From: a bacterium
GTDB taxonomy: Bacteria; Patescibacteriota; Patescibacteriia; Buchananbacterales; UBA6539
Reading direction: 5' to 3'
DNA: 15,798 bases
Assembly: GCA_023246815.1 (NCBI GenBank)
Contig: JAHFHR010000009.1
Span: forward strand, 1-15,798
Part shown: piece after piece, positions 1 through 7,367 of the stretch
How the letters are laid out: every line of letters begins with the position of its first letter
How positions within the stretch are numbered: the stretch's first letter is position 1
The notes under the pieces: model-generated
What the model was told of the DNA's origin: nothing
The model's database searches: none
What the model saw: only the letters and a program-made list of their open reading frames with translations
Program-made: the position numbers and the translations under genes

Positions 1-870
1 ATCAAAACTTTCCCACGACTTTTCCGGTCGAGTAAAATGAAACATCTCAATTTTGTTAAACTGATGTCCACGAATCATCCCCCGCTCTTCTTTGCGATAG
101 CTCCCAGCCTCCCGTCTAAAGCAAGCCGAGTACGCATAATATTTAAGCGGTAAACTTTTTTCTTCTAAAATCTCATCACGGTGATAATTGCCAAGCATCA
201 TTTCGCTCGTGGCGTTAAGACAATTACCGTCTTGGGTCCAGTACAGATCATCTCGAAACTTCGGTAAGTGCCCTGAAGTGTATGCTGACTGTTCAGTCAA
301 TAAGTACGGCGGAATAATAAAAGTGTACTTATTTTTGTTGTGAAAATCAATAAAATAATTTAAGAGTGCCCACTCAAGTTGCGCGCCTACTCCCGTGTAC
401 ACCCAAAATCCAGCACCAGACATTTTAGCCCCGCGCTCATAGTCAATAATACCCAAACGAGTAGCCAACTCAACGTGGTCTTTTGGTTCAAATGTAAAAG
501 CTGACTTCTTGCCAAATACCTTCAGTGTTTTGTTGTTTTCTTTACCGCCGGACAGTACATCATCAGCCGGTAGGTTTGGTAACTCAGCAAGTTGATCATT
601 AAAAGTTTGTTCAAGCTGACGTAGCTGTTCTTCTGAAGTCTTAATGTCTGCCCCTAGCTGCTTCATCTGCTCGATAATTTCAGGTGTTGGTTTGGTTTTT
701 GAATGCTTATTGCGCTCGGCTTTTAAATCGTCCGTTCGTTGAATCAACGCACGACGCTGATCATCAAGACTAATCAACGCATCAAGATTGAACTGCTGTG
801 CATTCATACGCTTTAAGAGCGCAGCACACACAACATCTTTTTCGTTTCTGATTTTATTAATATCAAGCAT
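1..870 (-). CDS. serS: Seryl-tRNA synthetase, N-terminal two thirds (runs off left edge)
   Basis: Charges tRNA-Ser with serine in the cytoplasm. The ATG is at 868-870 and 290 codons are visible before the window ends, against a family length near 420-430, so the C-terminal part with class II motif 3 is missing. Residues about 25-105 are rich in Lys, Glu, Gln and Arg, as expected for the antiparallel coiled-coil arm that grips the long variable arm of tRNA-Ser. The core shows the serine-binding TSE loop at 221-223 and class II motif 2 starting with FRRE at 251-254, followed by GSYRKEERGMIRGHQF. The gene lies 12 bases after the nucleotidyltransferase gene and is probably the last of a lysS-mgtC-nucleotidyltransferase-serS operon. 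No Shine-Dalgarno site precedes the start. The identification is firm; only the far end is unseen. Confidence 0.96.
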   Translation of the reverse strand, partial: MLDINKIRNEKDVVCAALLKRMNAQQFNLDALISLDDQRRALIQRTDDLKAERNKHSKTKPTPEIIEQMKQLGADIKTSEEQLRQLEQTFNDQLAELPNLPADDVLSGGKENNKTLKVFGKKSAFTFEPKDHVELATRLGIIDYERGAKMSGAGFWVYTGVGAQLEWALLNYFIDFHNKNKYTFIIPPYLLTEQSAYTSGHLPKFRDDLYWTQDGNCLNATSEMMLGNYHRDEILEEKSLPLKYYAYSACFRREAGSYRKEERGMIRGHQFNKIEMFHFTRPEKSWESFD

Positions 871-882
871 AAAGAAATACCA

Positions 883-1272
883 TTACTTTAGTTTTGACGA
901 CTTGAACCGCTCGGGATGAAATGGCTTAAGTCTTATAATCTCAATAGTAGGAAACATGTGTTGCAGCGGCTTGTCATAGCTATTCTGATCATACCCAAGG
1001 GCAATAACATCGGGCTGCTCTTCACGAATAATCTGGTACGGATCATTGAGATGCCCAAGGATAACCAGATCAGCCAACCCCGTTTTTCTAACATTGTCCA
1101 AACGTATTTTTTCATCGTTATCTGGAGAATTACCCTTAATACGACCAACGTTAATATTGCGAGCTATTACTACCGTCAACGAGGTCCCTAGTGCTCGCGC
1201 TTGTTTAAAAAAATTAAGGTGCCCCTGATGCACAATGTCAAACGTACCAAATACCATCACCTTCTTGCGCAT
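883..1272 (-). CDS. Cytidylyltransferase-family nucleotidyltransferase (RibL/TagD-like)
   Basis: A small Rossmann-like nucleotidyltransferase of 129 residues. It opens with GTFDIVHQGH (9-18), whose HxGH at 15-18 is the nucleotide-binding signature. ALGYDQ at 91-96 and a C-terminal SSK-type motif (FKSSKLK, 123-129) follow. These features match the COG0615 group, which includes archaeal-type FAD synthetase (RibL) and glycerol-3-phosphate cytidylyltransferase (TagD). The GYDQ stretch leans towards the FAD synthetase-like side, but substrate cannot be fixed from sequence alone. Six bases separate it from the upstream mgtC-like gene and 12 from serS, so it is probably co-transcribed with both. No Shine-Dalgarno site is seen before the ATG. 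Family is secure; exact reaction is uncertain. Confidence 0.87.
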   Translation of the reverse strand: MRKKVMVFGTFDIVHQGHLNFFKQARALGTSLTVVIARNINVGRIKGNSPDNDEKIRLDNVRKTGLADLVILGHLNDPYQIIREEQPDVIALGYDQNSYDKPLQHMFPTIEIIRLKPFHPERFKSSKLK

Positions 1273-1278
1273 GATTCT

Positions 1279-1698
1279 TTAATCGTTGAGTTTTGTAAAA
1301 AGCCGTATCTTGGCATTACCAAGAATATACAGCACTACTAATGCGATGGCAGTGGTAGCGAGTGCAGCAGTGATGTACCCAAGGCCAGCTGCCATGCCAA
1401 CGGTTGCCACTACCCAAATGGTGGCGGCGGTGGTGATGCCATGGACTTCACCTCGGCTCTGGATGATAATGCCGCCGCCAAGAAAGCCAATACCGGTAAT
1501 AATACCAGAAGCAATGCGGGCGGGGTCAACCTCAAAGCTAGTGGAGATAATCATCGCCAGGGCTGAACCAAGAGCCACTAACATATTGGTACGTAGTCCT
1601 GCTTCTTTGTGACGATACTCACGTTCTAAGCCAATCAAACCACCAAGAATCGTGGCAATAAGCAAACGGATAATGAGCTGATCAACGGGGATAAACAT
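1279..1698 (-). CDS. MgtC/SapB-family membrane protein
   Basis: An integral membrane protein of 139 residues with the MgtC/SapB hallmarks: GGLIGLERE near 19-27, GLRT near 34-37, an ITGIGFLGGG stretch near 67-76 and TTAATIW near 89-95. Hydrophobic segments lie at roughly 5-22, 38-54, 62-80 and a long stretch 88-127, giving about four to five membrane passes. It has only the membrane domain and lacks the C-terminal ACT-like domain of full-length MgtC (about 230 residues). MgtC proteins are linked to growth at low magnesium and to ATP synthase control in other bacteria; whether this short form does that is unknown. The start is 5 bases after the lysS stop, so it should be co-transcribed with lysS. 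No riboswitch-sized leader is available for a magnesium sensor. Confidence 0.9.
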   Translation of the reverse strand: MFIPVDQLIIRLLIATILGGLIGLEREYRHKEAGLRTNMLVALGSALAMIISTSFEVDPARIASGIITGIGFLGGGIIIQSRGEVHGITTAATIWVVATVGMAAGLGYITAALATTAIALVVLYILGNAKIRLFTKLND

Positions 1699-1703
1699 GG
1701 ATG

Positions 1704-3182
1704 TTATTTTTCAGGACGCAGTAGCGGAAATAGCACCACGTCACGTAAATTATCTTGTTGTGTTAATAAAGCAACAATACGATCAATGCCCATACCCCAG
1801 CCGGAGGTTGGTGGCGCGCCGTGTTCAAGTGCGGTAACATACTCATCATCTTTGCCGTGCGCTTCCTGATCGCCGGCTTTTTTATCTTTGACTTGCTGTC
1901 TAAAACGCTCGGCTTGATCAAGTGGATCAATCAACTCTGAATAGGCATTGACGATTTCCCACGTATTAACGATCAACTGAAATCGGTCAACAATCTGCGG
2001 CTGAGTATCATTGCGTCGAGCAAGCGGTGACACATCTAATGGATGATTAATGACAAACGTTGGCTGAACCAACTTGTCGCGCGAAACTGTCTTGTAGAGC
2101 GCATCAACTAAGCTCCCTCGACCAAGTTGCTGGATGTTGTCAATGGCAATTTTTTTCTTTTTAATCTCCAGCCGTAATTCGTCCACCGACTCAAAACGAT
2201 CAATATCAATACCAGAATCTTTTTTGATAAGCTCAGTAAAGCTGACACGAGGATAGGGTGGCTTGAAATCAACGTTCACCAACTGGCCGCTCCGATTCTT
2301 GATCTCCACCTTGGTCTTGCCGGTCAGTGTTGTAATAATGTGTGGCAACATTTTTTCGGTAAAGGTCATGTTGTCTTCAAAGTTCCAGTAGGCTGCATAA
2401 TGCTCAGCCATAGTGAAATCCTGAAGGTGTGACGGATCCATACCTTCATTACGAAAACAACGAGCAATCTCAAACACCCGTTCAAAACCGCCGACGATTG
2501 CTTCTTTAAGATATGTCTCCGGAGCAATGCGCAAGTAGACATCAAGATCAAGTGCGTTGTGGTGAGTGGTAAAGGGTTTAGCGAGCGCACCGGAGGCGTT
2601 ATTCACTAGAATAGGCGTCTCAACTTCAATAAAACCTTCGCCATGATAAAACTCGCGCAACGTTTTGATAAATTGACTGCGAAACAAAAAACGCTGATAC
2701 GTTTCTTTATTTGATGCTATATCAAGGTAGCGTTGACGATACTGTAACTCCTGATCTTTCAGACCGTGCCATTTATCCGGCAATGGTCGCAACGCTTTAG
2801 ATAACAACACATACTTCTTGACCAGTATGGACAGTTCCCCTTTTTGCGTTTTAAATACCGCCCCCTCAACACCGATAAAATCCGCCGGATCAAAATGTTT
2901 AATAAAAAATTTCAATTGATCTTTGCCAACTTCATCCTCTTTAAATACCAGCTGGATACGATTGGTGCTGTCTTGTAGGTGGGCAAATGCAATCTTACCC
3001 ATTTCACGGAAGGTTAACAGACGGCCAGCCGTTTTCACTTTTGCGCCAAGTTTTGACGACAAAACTTCAGCTACCGATTGGCGTTTATCAAAAGAGTCAG
3101 GGTATGGATGTATCCCCTGCTCGCGAATCTTTTTGAGTCGTTGTAGTCGAGTCTGGTACTCGTCGTGTGGTGATTTCTGCAT
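1704..3182 (-). CDS. lysS: Lysyl-tRNA synthetase, class II
   Basis: Charges tRNA-Lys with lysine. The 492 residues match the usual length. An N-terminal helix leads into the OB-fold anticodon-binding domain (about 50-125). The class II core follows, with the THHNALD / YLRIAPETYLK region (about 206-226), motif 2 starting FRNEG at 243-247 and motif 3 GMGIDR at 463-468. It is first in an operon with the mgtC-like, nucleotidyltransferase and serS genes. A near-consensus promoter at 3198-3226 puts transcription start about 8-9 bases before the ATG, so the mRNA has almost no leader and no Shine-Dalgarno site. The start at 3182 is supported because an upstream start would lie at or inside the -10 box. 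Confidence 0.97.
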   Translation of the reverse strand: MQKSPHDEYQTRLQRLKKIREQGIHPYPDSFDKRQSVAEVLSSKLGAKVKTAGRLLTFREMGKIAFAHLQDSTNRIQLVFKEDEVGKDQLKFFIKHFDPADFIGVEGAVFKTQKGELSILVKKYVLLSKALRPLPDKWHGLKDQELQYRQRYLDIASNKETYQRFLFRSQFIKTLREFYHGEGFIEVETPILVNNASGALAKPFTTHHNALDLDVYLRIAPETYLKEAIVGGFERVFEIARCFRNEGMDPSHLQDFTMAEHYAAYWNFEDNMTFTEKMLPHIITTLTGKTKVEIKNRSGQLVNVDFKPPYPRVSFTELIKKDSGIDIDRFESVDELRLEIKKKKIAIDNIQQLGRGSLVDALYKTVSRDKLVQPTFVINHPLDVSPLARRNDTQPQIVDRFQLIVNTWEIVNAYSELIDPLDQAERFRQQVKDKKAGDQEAHGKDDEYVTALEHGAPPTSGWGMGIDRIVALLTQQDNLRDVVLFPLLRPEK

Positions 3183-3197
3183 ACCACTATACTCTGA

Positions 3198-3226
3198 ATT
3201 TTACTAAAAAAATAGGGTTTCGTCAA
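3198..3226 (-). promoter_or_regulatory. Sigma-70-type promoter of the lysS operon
   Basis: On the minus strand, TTGACG (3221-3226) and TAAAAT (3198-3203) are separated by exactly 17 bases. Predicted transcription start is near 3191, giving a leader of about 8-9 bases before the lysS ATG. The -35 box abuts the T-run of the greA terminator. Confidence 0.75.
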
Positions 3227-3227
3227 A

Positions 3228-3252
3228 ACAAAAAACTGCGCGTTTAAGCAGT
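3228..3252 (-). terminator. Rho-independent terminator after greA
   Basis: Read on the minus strand, ACTGC (3248-3252) pairs with GCAGT (3235-3239) around an 8-base loop and is followed at once by TTTTTTG and TTTT. The stem is short (5 bp) but the T-run is good. It sits 16 bases after the greA stop and just before the lysS promoter, so it separates the two units. Confidence 0.6.
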
Positions 3253-3268
3253 CTTTATTTTGAGTAAT

Positions 3269-3727
3269 TTACAAAATTTCAAGTACTTCACACTCCATTT
3301 TGCCTCGAGGAATCTGCACTATAATCTTCTCGCCCCGCTTAGCCCCCAAAAATGCCCGACCAATCGGTGATTCATTGGAAATCCGCCCCTCAGTTGGATT
3401 AGCTTCATTGGAGCCAACAATCGTATAGGTAAAGCTAGTATCGTCACACCGGACTTTAACGGTTGAACCAACGCCGACTACATCACCGCCATTACTGCTC
3501 TTAATGATCTCTGCTTTGTTGATCAGGTTCTCAAGCTCCATAATCCGCCCAGCAATAAACCCCTGTTCATCTTTGGCATCGTGGTACTCGGCATTTTCAG
3601 ATAGATCACCAAGCTCTTTGGCGCGGGCAATGCGTTCAATCACCTCGGGCATTTTTACTTTTTTCAGCTGTTCAAACTCCTCTTTGAGTTTCTCAAGACC
3701 TGCTTTGGTGATGTAGCTCTGACCCAT
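3269..3727 (-). CDS. greA: Transcription elongation factor GreA
   Basis: Rescues backtracked RNA polymerase by stimulating cleavage of the nascent RNA through the secondary channel. It has 152 residues against about 158 in E. coli. The N-terminal antiparallel coiled coil covers about 8-75 and carries the acidic tip GDLSENAEY, with D41 and E44 in the positions that coordinate the catalytic magnesium. The C-terminal FKBP-like domain ends with SPIGRAFLGAKRGE and a final beta strand. It is a single-gene unit: a terminator follows and two candidate promoters precede it. The nearer one places a -10 box 6 bases before the ATG, which predicts a leaderless mRNA. Identification is firm. Confidence 0.97.
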   Translation of the reverse strand: MGQSYITKAGLEKLKEEFEQLKKVKMPEVIERIARAKELGDLSENAEYHDAKDEQGFIAGRIMELENLINKAEIIKSSNGGDVVGVGSTVKVRCDDTSFTYTIVGSNEANPTEGRISNESPIGRAFLGAKRGEKIIVQIPRGKMECEVLEIL

Positions 3728-3733
3728 AGTAAC

Positions 3734-3765
3734 ATTATATTAAAATACAGGGTTAACTGTATCAA
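3734..3765 (-). promoter_or_regulatory. Proximal greA promoter, predicted leaderless
   Basis: On the minus strand TATAAT (3734-3739) lies exactly 6 bases before the greA ATG, so the A of ATG would be +1. The overlapping TAATAT (3737-3742) has a TTGATA -35 box (3760-3765) at 17 bases and would give a leader of about 2 bases. Both readings predict a leaderless or nearly leaderless transcript. An imperfect dyad (ACAG/CTGT) lies in the spacer. Confidence 0.6.
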
Positions 3766-3817
3766 GCGATTATGGCCACAACAATGCTGAGTTGTCCACA
3801 ACCGAAATATTTAAATT

Positions 3818-3846
3818 ATTATAGTCCCCTACCCCTTAGACGTCAA
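3818..3846 (-). promoter_or_regulatory. Distal greA promoter with consensus boxes
   Basis: TTGACG (3841-3846), a 17-base spacer and a perfect TATAAT (3818-3823) on the minus strand. Start would be near 3811, giving greA an 83-base leader. This is the best-matching promoter in the window. The spacer is purine-rich (two GGGG runs). Confidence 0.7.
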
Positions 3847-3865
3847 TATCTGTATCCACCTTAGT

Positions 3866-4264
3866 CTACGTGTTTTTCTTCTGAAAATCAAGGGCTGCAG
3901 AATTTATGCAGTAGCGTAGCCCAGTTGCCGTGGGTCCATCAGGAAACACATGGCCAAGGTGCCCACCACAAGCATTGCATAACACTTCGGTTCTATGCGT
4001 TGACAGGCTATGATCATCCTCTTCTCGCATATTTTTTTTATCAACAACGGTATCAAAACTGGGCCAGCCGCAACCGGAATCGAACTTTGCTTCAGATGAA
4101 AAAAGGGTAGTACCACAACCTGCGCAAACATACATACCCGTCTCTTTAAAGTTATCATATTTGCCGGTAAAGGGTGCCTCAGTCCCCTTGTTACGCAATA
4201 CCTCATACTGCTCGGGTGTAAGCTGCTGCTTCCATTCGGTGTCACTTTTTGAAATGTTGGGCAT
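3866..4264 (-). CDS. msrB: Peptide methionine (R)-S-oxide reductase
   Basis: Reduces the R epimer of methionine sulfoxide in proteins, repairing oxidative damage with electrons from thioredoxin. The 132 residues form a single MsrB domain. Zinc ligands are C47 and C50 (CAGC) and C96 and C99 (CNAC). GCGWPSF at 64-70 contains C65, in the place of a resolving cysteine, and RYCINSAAL carries the catalytic C119. There is no signal peptide and no fused MsrA, so it is a cytoplasmic stand-alone enzyme. The start (ATG, 4262-4264) fits the family N-terminus. It lies 67 bases after the TrmH-like gene, with an AT-rich spacer that could hold its promoter. No terminator separates it clearly from the distal greA promoter. 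Confidence 0.96.
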   Translation of the reverse strand: MPNISKSDTEWKQQLTPEQYEVLRNKGTEAPFTGKYDNFKETGMYVCAGCGTTLFSSEAKFDSGCGWPSFDTVVDKKNMREEDDHSLSTHRTEVLCNACGGHLGHVFPDGPTATGLRYCINSAALDFQKKNT

Positions 4265-4288
4265 ACAATTTAAAAAATAAACATAAAA

Positions 4289-4294
4289 ATTATA
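4289..4294 (-). promoter_or_regulatory. Candidate -10 box of msrB
   Basis: A perfect TATAAT on the minus strand, 24 bases before the msrB ATG, in the 67-base gap after the TrmH-like gene. No convincing -35 hexamer stands 16-18 bases upstream. TTGATG with a 17-base spacer to TTTATT, overlapping the same region, is an alternative. Confidence 0.35.
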
Positions 4295-4331
4295 ATGGCA
4301 TCAAAGAGTGTAACGTACTCGTGACAAAAAG

Positions 4332-4877
4332 TCAACTCGACGCTGTTACCTGCTCAAGAGTCTTGAAAACCACTACTGACAAGGCTACGATAACGTTCAA
4401 ACTAGTGTTAATACCATGCATCGGTAGTTCAATAACTTGGTCACACAACTTCAAAACATCAGTGCTTACCCCGCGCGTTTCATGTCCGACAACAATCGCC
4501 ATGGGGAAACGATAAGTAGCGGTGGCGTATGGAATACTGTGGCTCGTCTGCTCAATAGCGATGACGCTCAGTCCAGGAACTTCTTTTTTGAGTCGTTTAA
4601 TTGCCTGAATGGTTGAAGCACTATGCTCCCAGGGTACCCACTGCCAAGTATTGACCGAAGCGCGCTTGACTTTGGTGTTCGGTGGCGCTTCAGTGATGCC
4701 ACACAGTAGTAATTTTTTCACAGCAACCGCATCAGCCACTCGAAAAATAGTCCCAACATTAAACGTATCCATGATATTATCAAGAATGATGTACAAATCA
4801 TTACGCGGAATCTTGTCGATTGCTCCAGGTAATGGTTCGCTGGTACGTAATTCAATGGGCTTTAATTTTCTAATCAT
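4332..4877 (-). CDS. TrmH/SpoU-family RNA 2'-O-methyltransferase
   Basis: A SPOUT-class methyltransferase expected to methylate ribose 2'-hydroxyls of tRNA or rRNA using S-adenosylmethionine bound in a trefoil knot. The 181 residues contain all three SpoU motifs: N40 with VGTIFR (41-46), GHETRGVS (131-138), and LPMHGINTSLNVIVA (151-165) with the SLN core at 159-161. It lacks the N-terminal L30e-like substrate domain of RlmB-type enzymes and is closer in size to TrmL or TrmH, so the target site is unknown. It starts 3 bases after the PBP2 stop and is probably the tail of the mre operon. The stop codon is TGA, which shows UGA is a stop here. Family secure, target not. Confidence 0.9.
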   Translation of the reverse strand: MIRKLKPIELRTSEPLPGAIDKIPRNDLYIILDNIMDTFNVGTIFRVADAVAVKKLLLCGITEAPPNTKVKRASVNTWQWVPWEHSASTIQAIKRLKKEVPGLSVIAIEQTSHSIPYATATYRFPMAIVVGHETRGVSTDVLKLCDQVIELPMHGINTSLNVIVALSVVVFKTLEQVTASS

Positions 4878-4880
4878 AGC

Positions 4881-6836
4881 TTAACGATTATTCGCCCACC
4901 ACTGTAAAATTTCATAGACCACCGGCACGGCCGTGGTATTGCCGCCTTCTCCTTCTTCAATCAGCGCAGTCACGACAATCTGTGGATGTTCATATGGCGC
5001 AAACGCTGTAAACCAACCATGCGGCGCTTTAGTACTGGACCACTGCGCCGTACCGCTTTTGCCACCACTAGTCACCGGCAACCCTTGTAAACGAATGGCA
5101 GAGCCATACTCTACCGCTTCACGAAGCCCTTGTTTTACCGCGGCCACCGTCTCAGCAGAAATAAAATTTTCATTGAGCACCTTAACGGCGACTTCTTCAA
5201 CGACGTCGTTATTAGCATTCAAAATTTCTTTAACTACATATGGTTGATACAGTGTGCCGCCGTTGGCAAACACCGCTGTCCAATTGGCAACCTGGAGCGG
5301 TGTCACCAAGACATCACCCTGGCCAATAGATAAATTGTAGGTGTCACCAATATACCAGCGCTCCTGCTTAACTTGTTCTTTCCATGCTTGACTGGGTAAG
5401 AAACCGCTTGCTTCATTGGGTAGATCAATACCCAGTGGCTGGCTCAGTCCAAATTCATGCGCGTACGCAACAATACGATCAACGCCTAAGCCCTCAAAAT
5501 CATTGTAGCCACCACCAATCATATAAAAAAAGGTATTCACTGAGTCGGCAATGGCCTTGCCAAGAGTGGTCCAGCCATGGCCGCCAGCTCGCCAATCAGG
5601 GAAAAACCAATTTGACACCGCAATACCACCAACACTATTGACGCCAGTTTGGGGAGTAATGAGCCCCTCTTCCAGTGCTGCCGCGGCAACGATCAGTTTA
5701 AAAGTTGAACCTGATGGGTACTCACCACTAATAGCTCGGCCAAACAATGGACGGTCAGGATCATTGATCAGATTGTTAAAATCTTCACTGGAAATTCCCT
5801 GACTAAAAGCATTATTGTCAAACGTTGGTAAGCTCACCAACGCTAACACCTCTCCCGAGTTTGGATCAAGGGCCACCACCGCGCCTCGTTTTTTACCGTG
5901 CGCGGTAAGAATACGAGTAAGACTGGCCTCCGCTTGACGCTGTAGCTCGGTATCAATAGTCAGGACGAGATTATTGCCGGGGGTTGCTGCGTTTGAAGCT
6001 AAAATTTCTTTAGTTTGACCAACAGCATCAACTTCCACTTGCTGACGACCATTGATTCCTTTGAGCATTCTTTCGTAAAAAAGTTCAAGGCCGGTTTTTC
6101 CAGTCACGTCGTCAAATACATACCCATCCGCCAAATACTGATCTAAACGATCAGATTCAAGCTTGCCAGTATACCCCAATACGTGTGACAAACTCGGCGT
6201 GGTTGTGTTGGTGAGATAATGACGGATGCTTTCAGATTTTAAGATTACACCCGGATACTTTCCTGACAAAATTTCCGTCATAATCGCCTGTTCATGACTT
6301 ACATGCTGAGCAATAACCACGGGTTGATATGAATAGGGTGATTGGCGTTGTAATAAAGAAAGCACCGCGTCAGTTGAAGTAGCCGCAATGCGCGACAGCG
6401 CAGATGCCACTTCGGCCAAGTCCTGGTCGTCGTTCGTCAAATCAACCGGAACCACTGCCAGTGACAAACTCGGAATATTTTCTACTAATATCTGCTGATG
6501 ACGATCGTAAACCACACCACGCGGCGCTTTGATATCAACGATCCGAATACGGTTACCATCTGCTACCGCACTAAAATGCTCCCCCCGCACCACTTGTAAA
6601 TACGCCGCTCGGCCAATCAGTACTACTATACCAATCATTAATACCACCAGCCAGAGTCTCAGTATACGAGGTGTAACCATTGCTTGTGATGAAGGAGTGC
6701 TGTTAGGTCCACCACGCGAATCAAAAGCATCAACCTCAAAACTGCGTCGGCCACTTGGCCGACGAACAACATAGCCGCGGCGCTGAATACCGCCGCTGAC
6801 TTCAAATGGGTTAGCGATGGGTCCGATAGGTCTCAT
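4881..6836 (-). CDS. mrdA: Penicillin-binding protein 2, elongasome transpeptidase
   Basis: A class B penicillin-binding protein that cross-links peptidoglycan during side-wall growth. Of 651 residues, the first 55 or so are a basic, proline-containing cytoplasmic tail, longer than usual. One membrane helix lies at about 58-78, followed by the pedestal/dimerisation region (RGVVYDR at 106-112). The transpeptidase domain has the three active-site motifs: STFK (catalytic S377, K380), SVN (432-434) and KSGT (593-596). It follows mreB, mreC and mreD, the standard context for PBP2, and overlaps the mreD end by 26 bases, suggesting coupled translation. The partner glycosyltransferase RodA is not in the window. 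Confidence 0.94.
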   Translation of the reverse strand: MRPIGPIANPFEVSGGIQRRGYVVRRPSGRRSFEVDAFDSRGGPNSTPSSQAMVTPRILRLWLVVLMIGIVVLIGRAAYLQVVRGEHFSAVADGNRIRIVDIKAPRGVVYDRHQQILVENIPSLSLAVVPVDLTNDDQDLAEVASALSRIAATSTDAVLSLLQRQSPYSYQPVVIAQHVSHEQAIMTEILSGKYPGVILKSESIRHYLTNTTTPSLSHVLGYTGKLESDRLDQYLADGYVFDDVTGKTGLELFYERMLKGINGRQQVEVDAVGQTKEILASNAATPGNNLVLTIDTELQRQAEASLTRILTAHGKKRGAVVALDPNSGEVLALVSLPTFDNNAFSQGISSEDFNNLINDPDRPLFGRAISGEYPSGSTFKLIVAAAALEEGLITPQTGVNSVGGIAVSNWFFPDWRAGGHGWTTLGKAIADSVNTFFYMIGGGYNDFEGLGVDRIVAYAHEFGLSQPLGIDLPNEASGFLPSQAWKEQVKQERWYIGDTYNLSIGQGDVLVTPLQVANWTAVFANGGTLYQPYVVKEILNANNDVVEEVAVKVLNENFISAETVAAVKQGLREAVEYGSAIRLQGLPVTSGGKSGTAQWSSTKAPHGWFTAFAPYEHPQIVVTALIEEGEGGNTTAVPVVYEILQWWANNR

Positions 6837-7365
6837 GAGAATCGTGCGTCAATAAGAAAATACTCTTGAACCGCCCCATAGACACGTGATACGTGAAAAA
6901 AATGACCCCGAGTACAACCAAGTTAAACACCGGCTCCCAGAAAAAGAGCAACGCAAAATCAATAGTCGGCAACCCTTGCACCGATGGCAATATCACCACC
7001 GTCAAAAAATGTAGCCCAAGGCTGCAGGCGTTAAAACAGGCTGTGCCAAAATATCCAAGCAGTAACAAAGAATAAAATGACCGATTAGTGAAAAAATTCT
7101 TAAATAAAAAATTAACCATAATGACCATGAAAAGCATGGATAGTGTAGTAACGCCAAACGGCAAGCTGCTAAACAGTTCCAGAAACACTCCAGCACCGAA
7201 CCCCCACCATAAACCGCGGTGGTAGGATATCAATACCGTAATGAAAATCACTAAGGACAACAAGACGTCAACCGTATTGACCGGTTCGGGCCAGGTTGAT
7301 AAAAAACTGATCTGTGTTATACCCAGACCGATCAAAAGGAATACTTGTAATACCATCAACATCAT
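6811..7365 (-). CDS. mreD: Rod shape-determining protein MreD (divergent)
   Basis: A 184-residue integral membrane protein with hydrophobic segments at about 3-22, 33-50, 53-72, 75-92, 97-115 and 135-160. MreD sequences are poorly conserved, so the call rests on length, topology and position between mreC and PBP2. Its expected role is to link MreC and the cytoplasmic MreB filament to the cell-wall synthesis enzymes. The ATG lies 2 bases after the mreC stop; residues 1, 2 and 4 are all Met, so the start could shift by a few residues. The 3' end overlaps the PBP2 gene by 26 bases in another frame. Confidence 0.85.
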   Translation of the reverse strand: MMLMVLQVFLLIGLGITQISFLSTWPEPVNTVDVLLSLVIFITVLISYHRGLWWGFGAGVFLELFSSLPFGVTTLSMLFMVIMVNFLFKNFFTNRSFYSLLLLGYFGTACFNACSLGLHFLTVVILPSVQGLPTIDFALLFFWEPVFNLVVLGVIFFTYHVSMGRFKSIFLLTHDSHETYRTHR

Positions 7366-7367
7366 AG

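Noticed and set aside
916..1191. Plus-strand frames opposite the nucleotidyltransferase and other minus-strand genes
   Set aside because: No ribosome sites or promoters and no protein-like composition; they mirror strongly recognised genes on the other strand.
3728..3811. Short GTG-started frame in the long greA leader
   Set aside because: Nine codons, no ribosome site, and nothing else to support it.
4332..4334. UGA read as glycine (code 25), as in Gracilibacteria and SR1
   Set aside because: The TrmH-like gene ends at TGA at the expected length, and I noticed no in-frame TGA inside the recognised genes.
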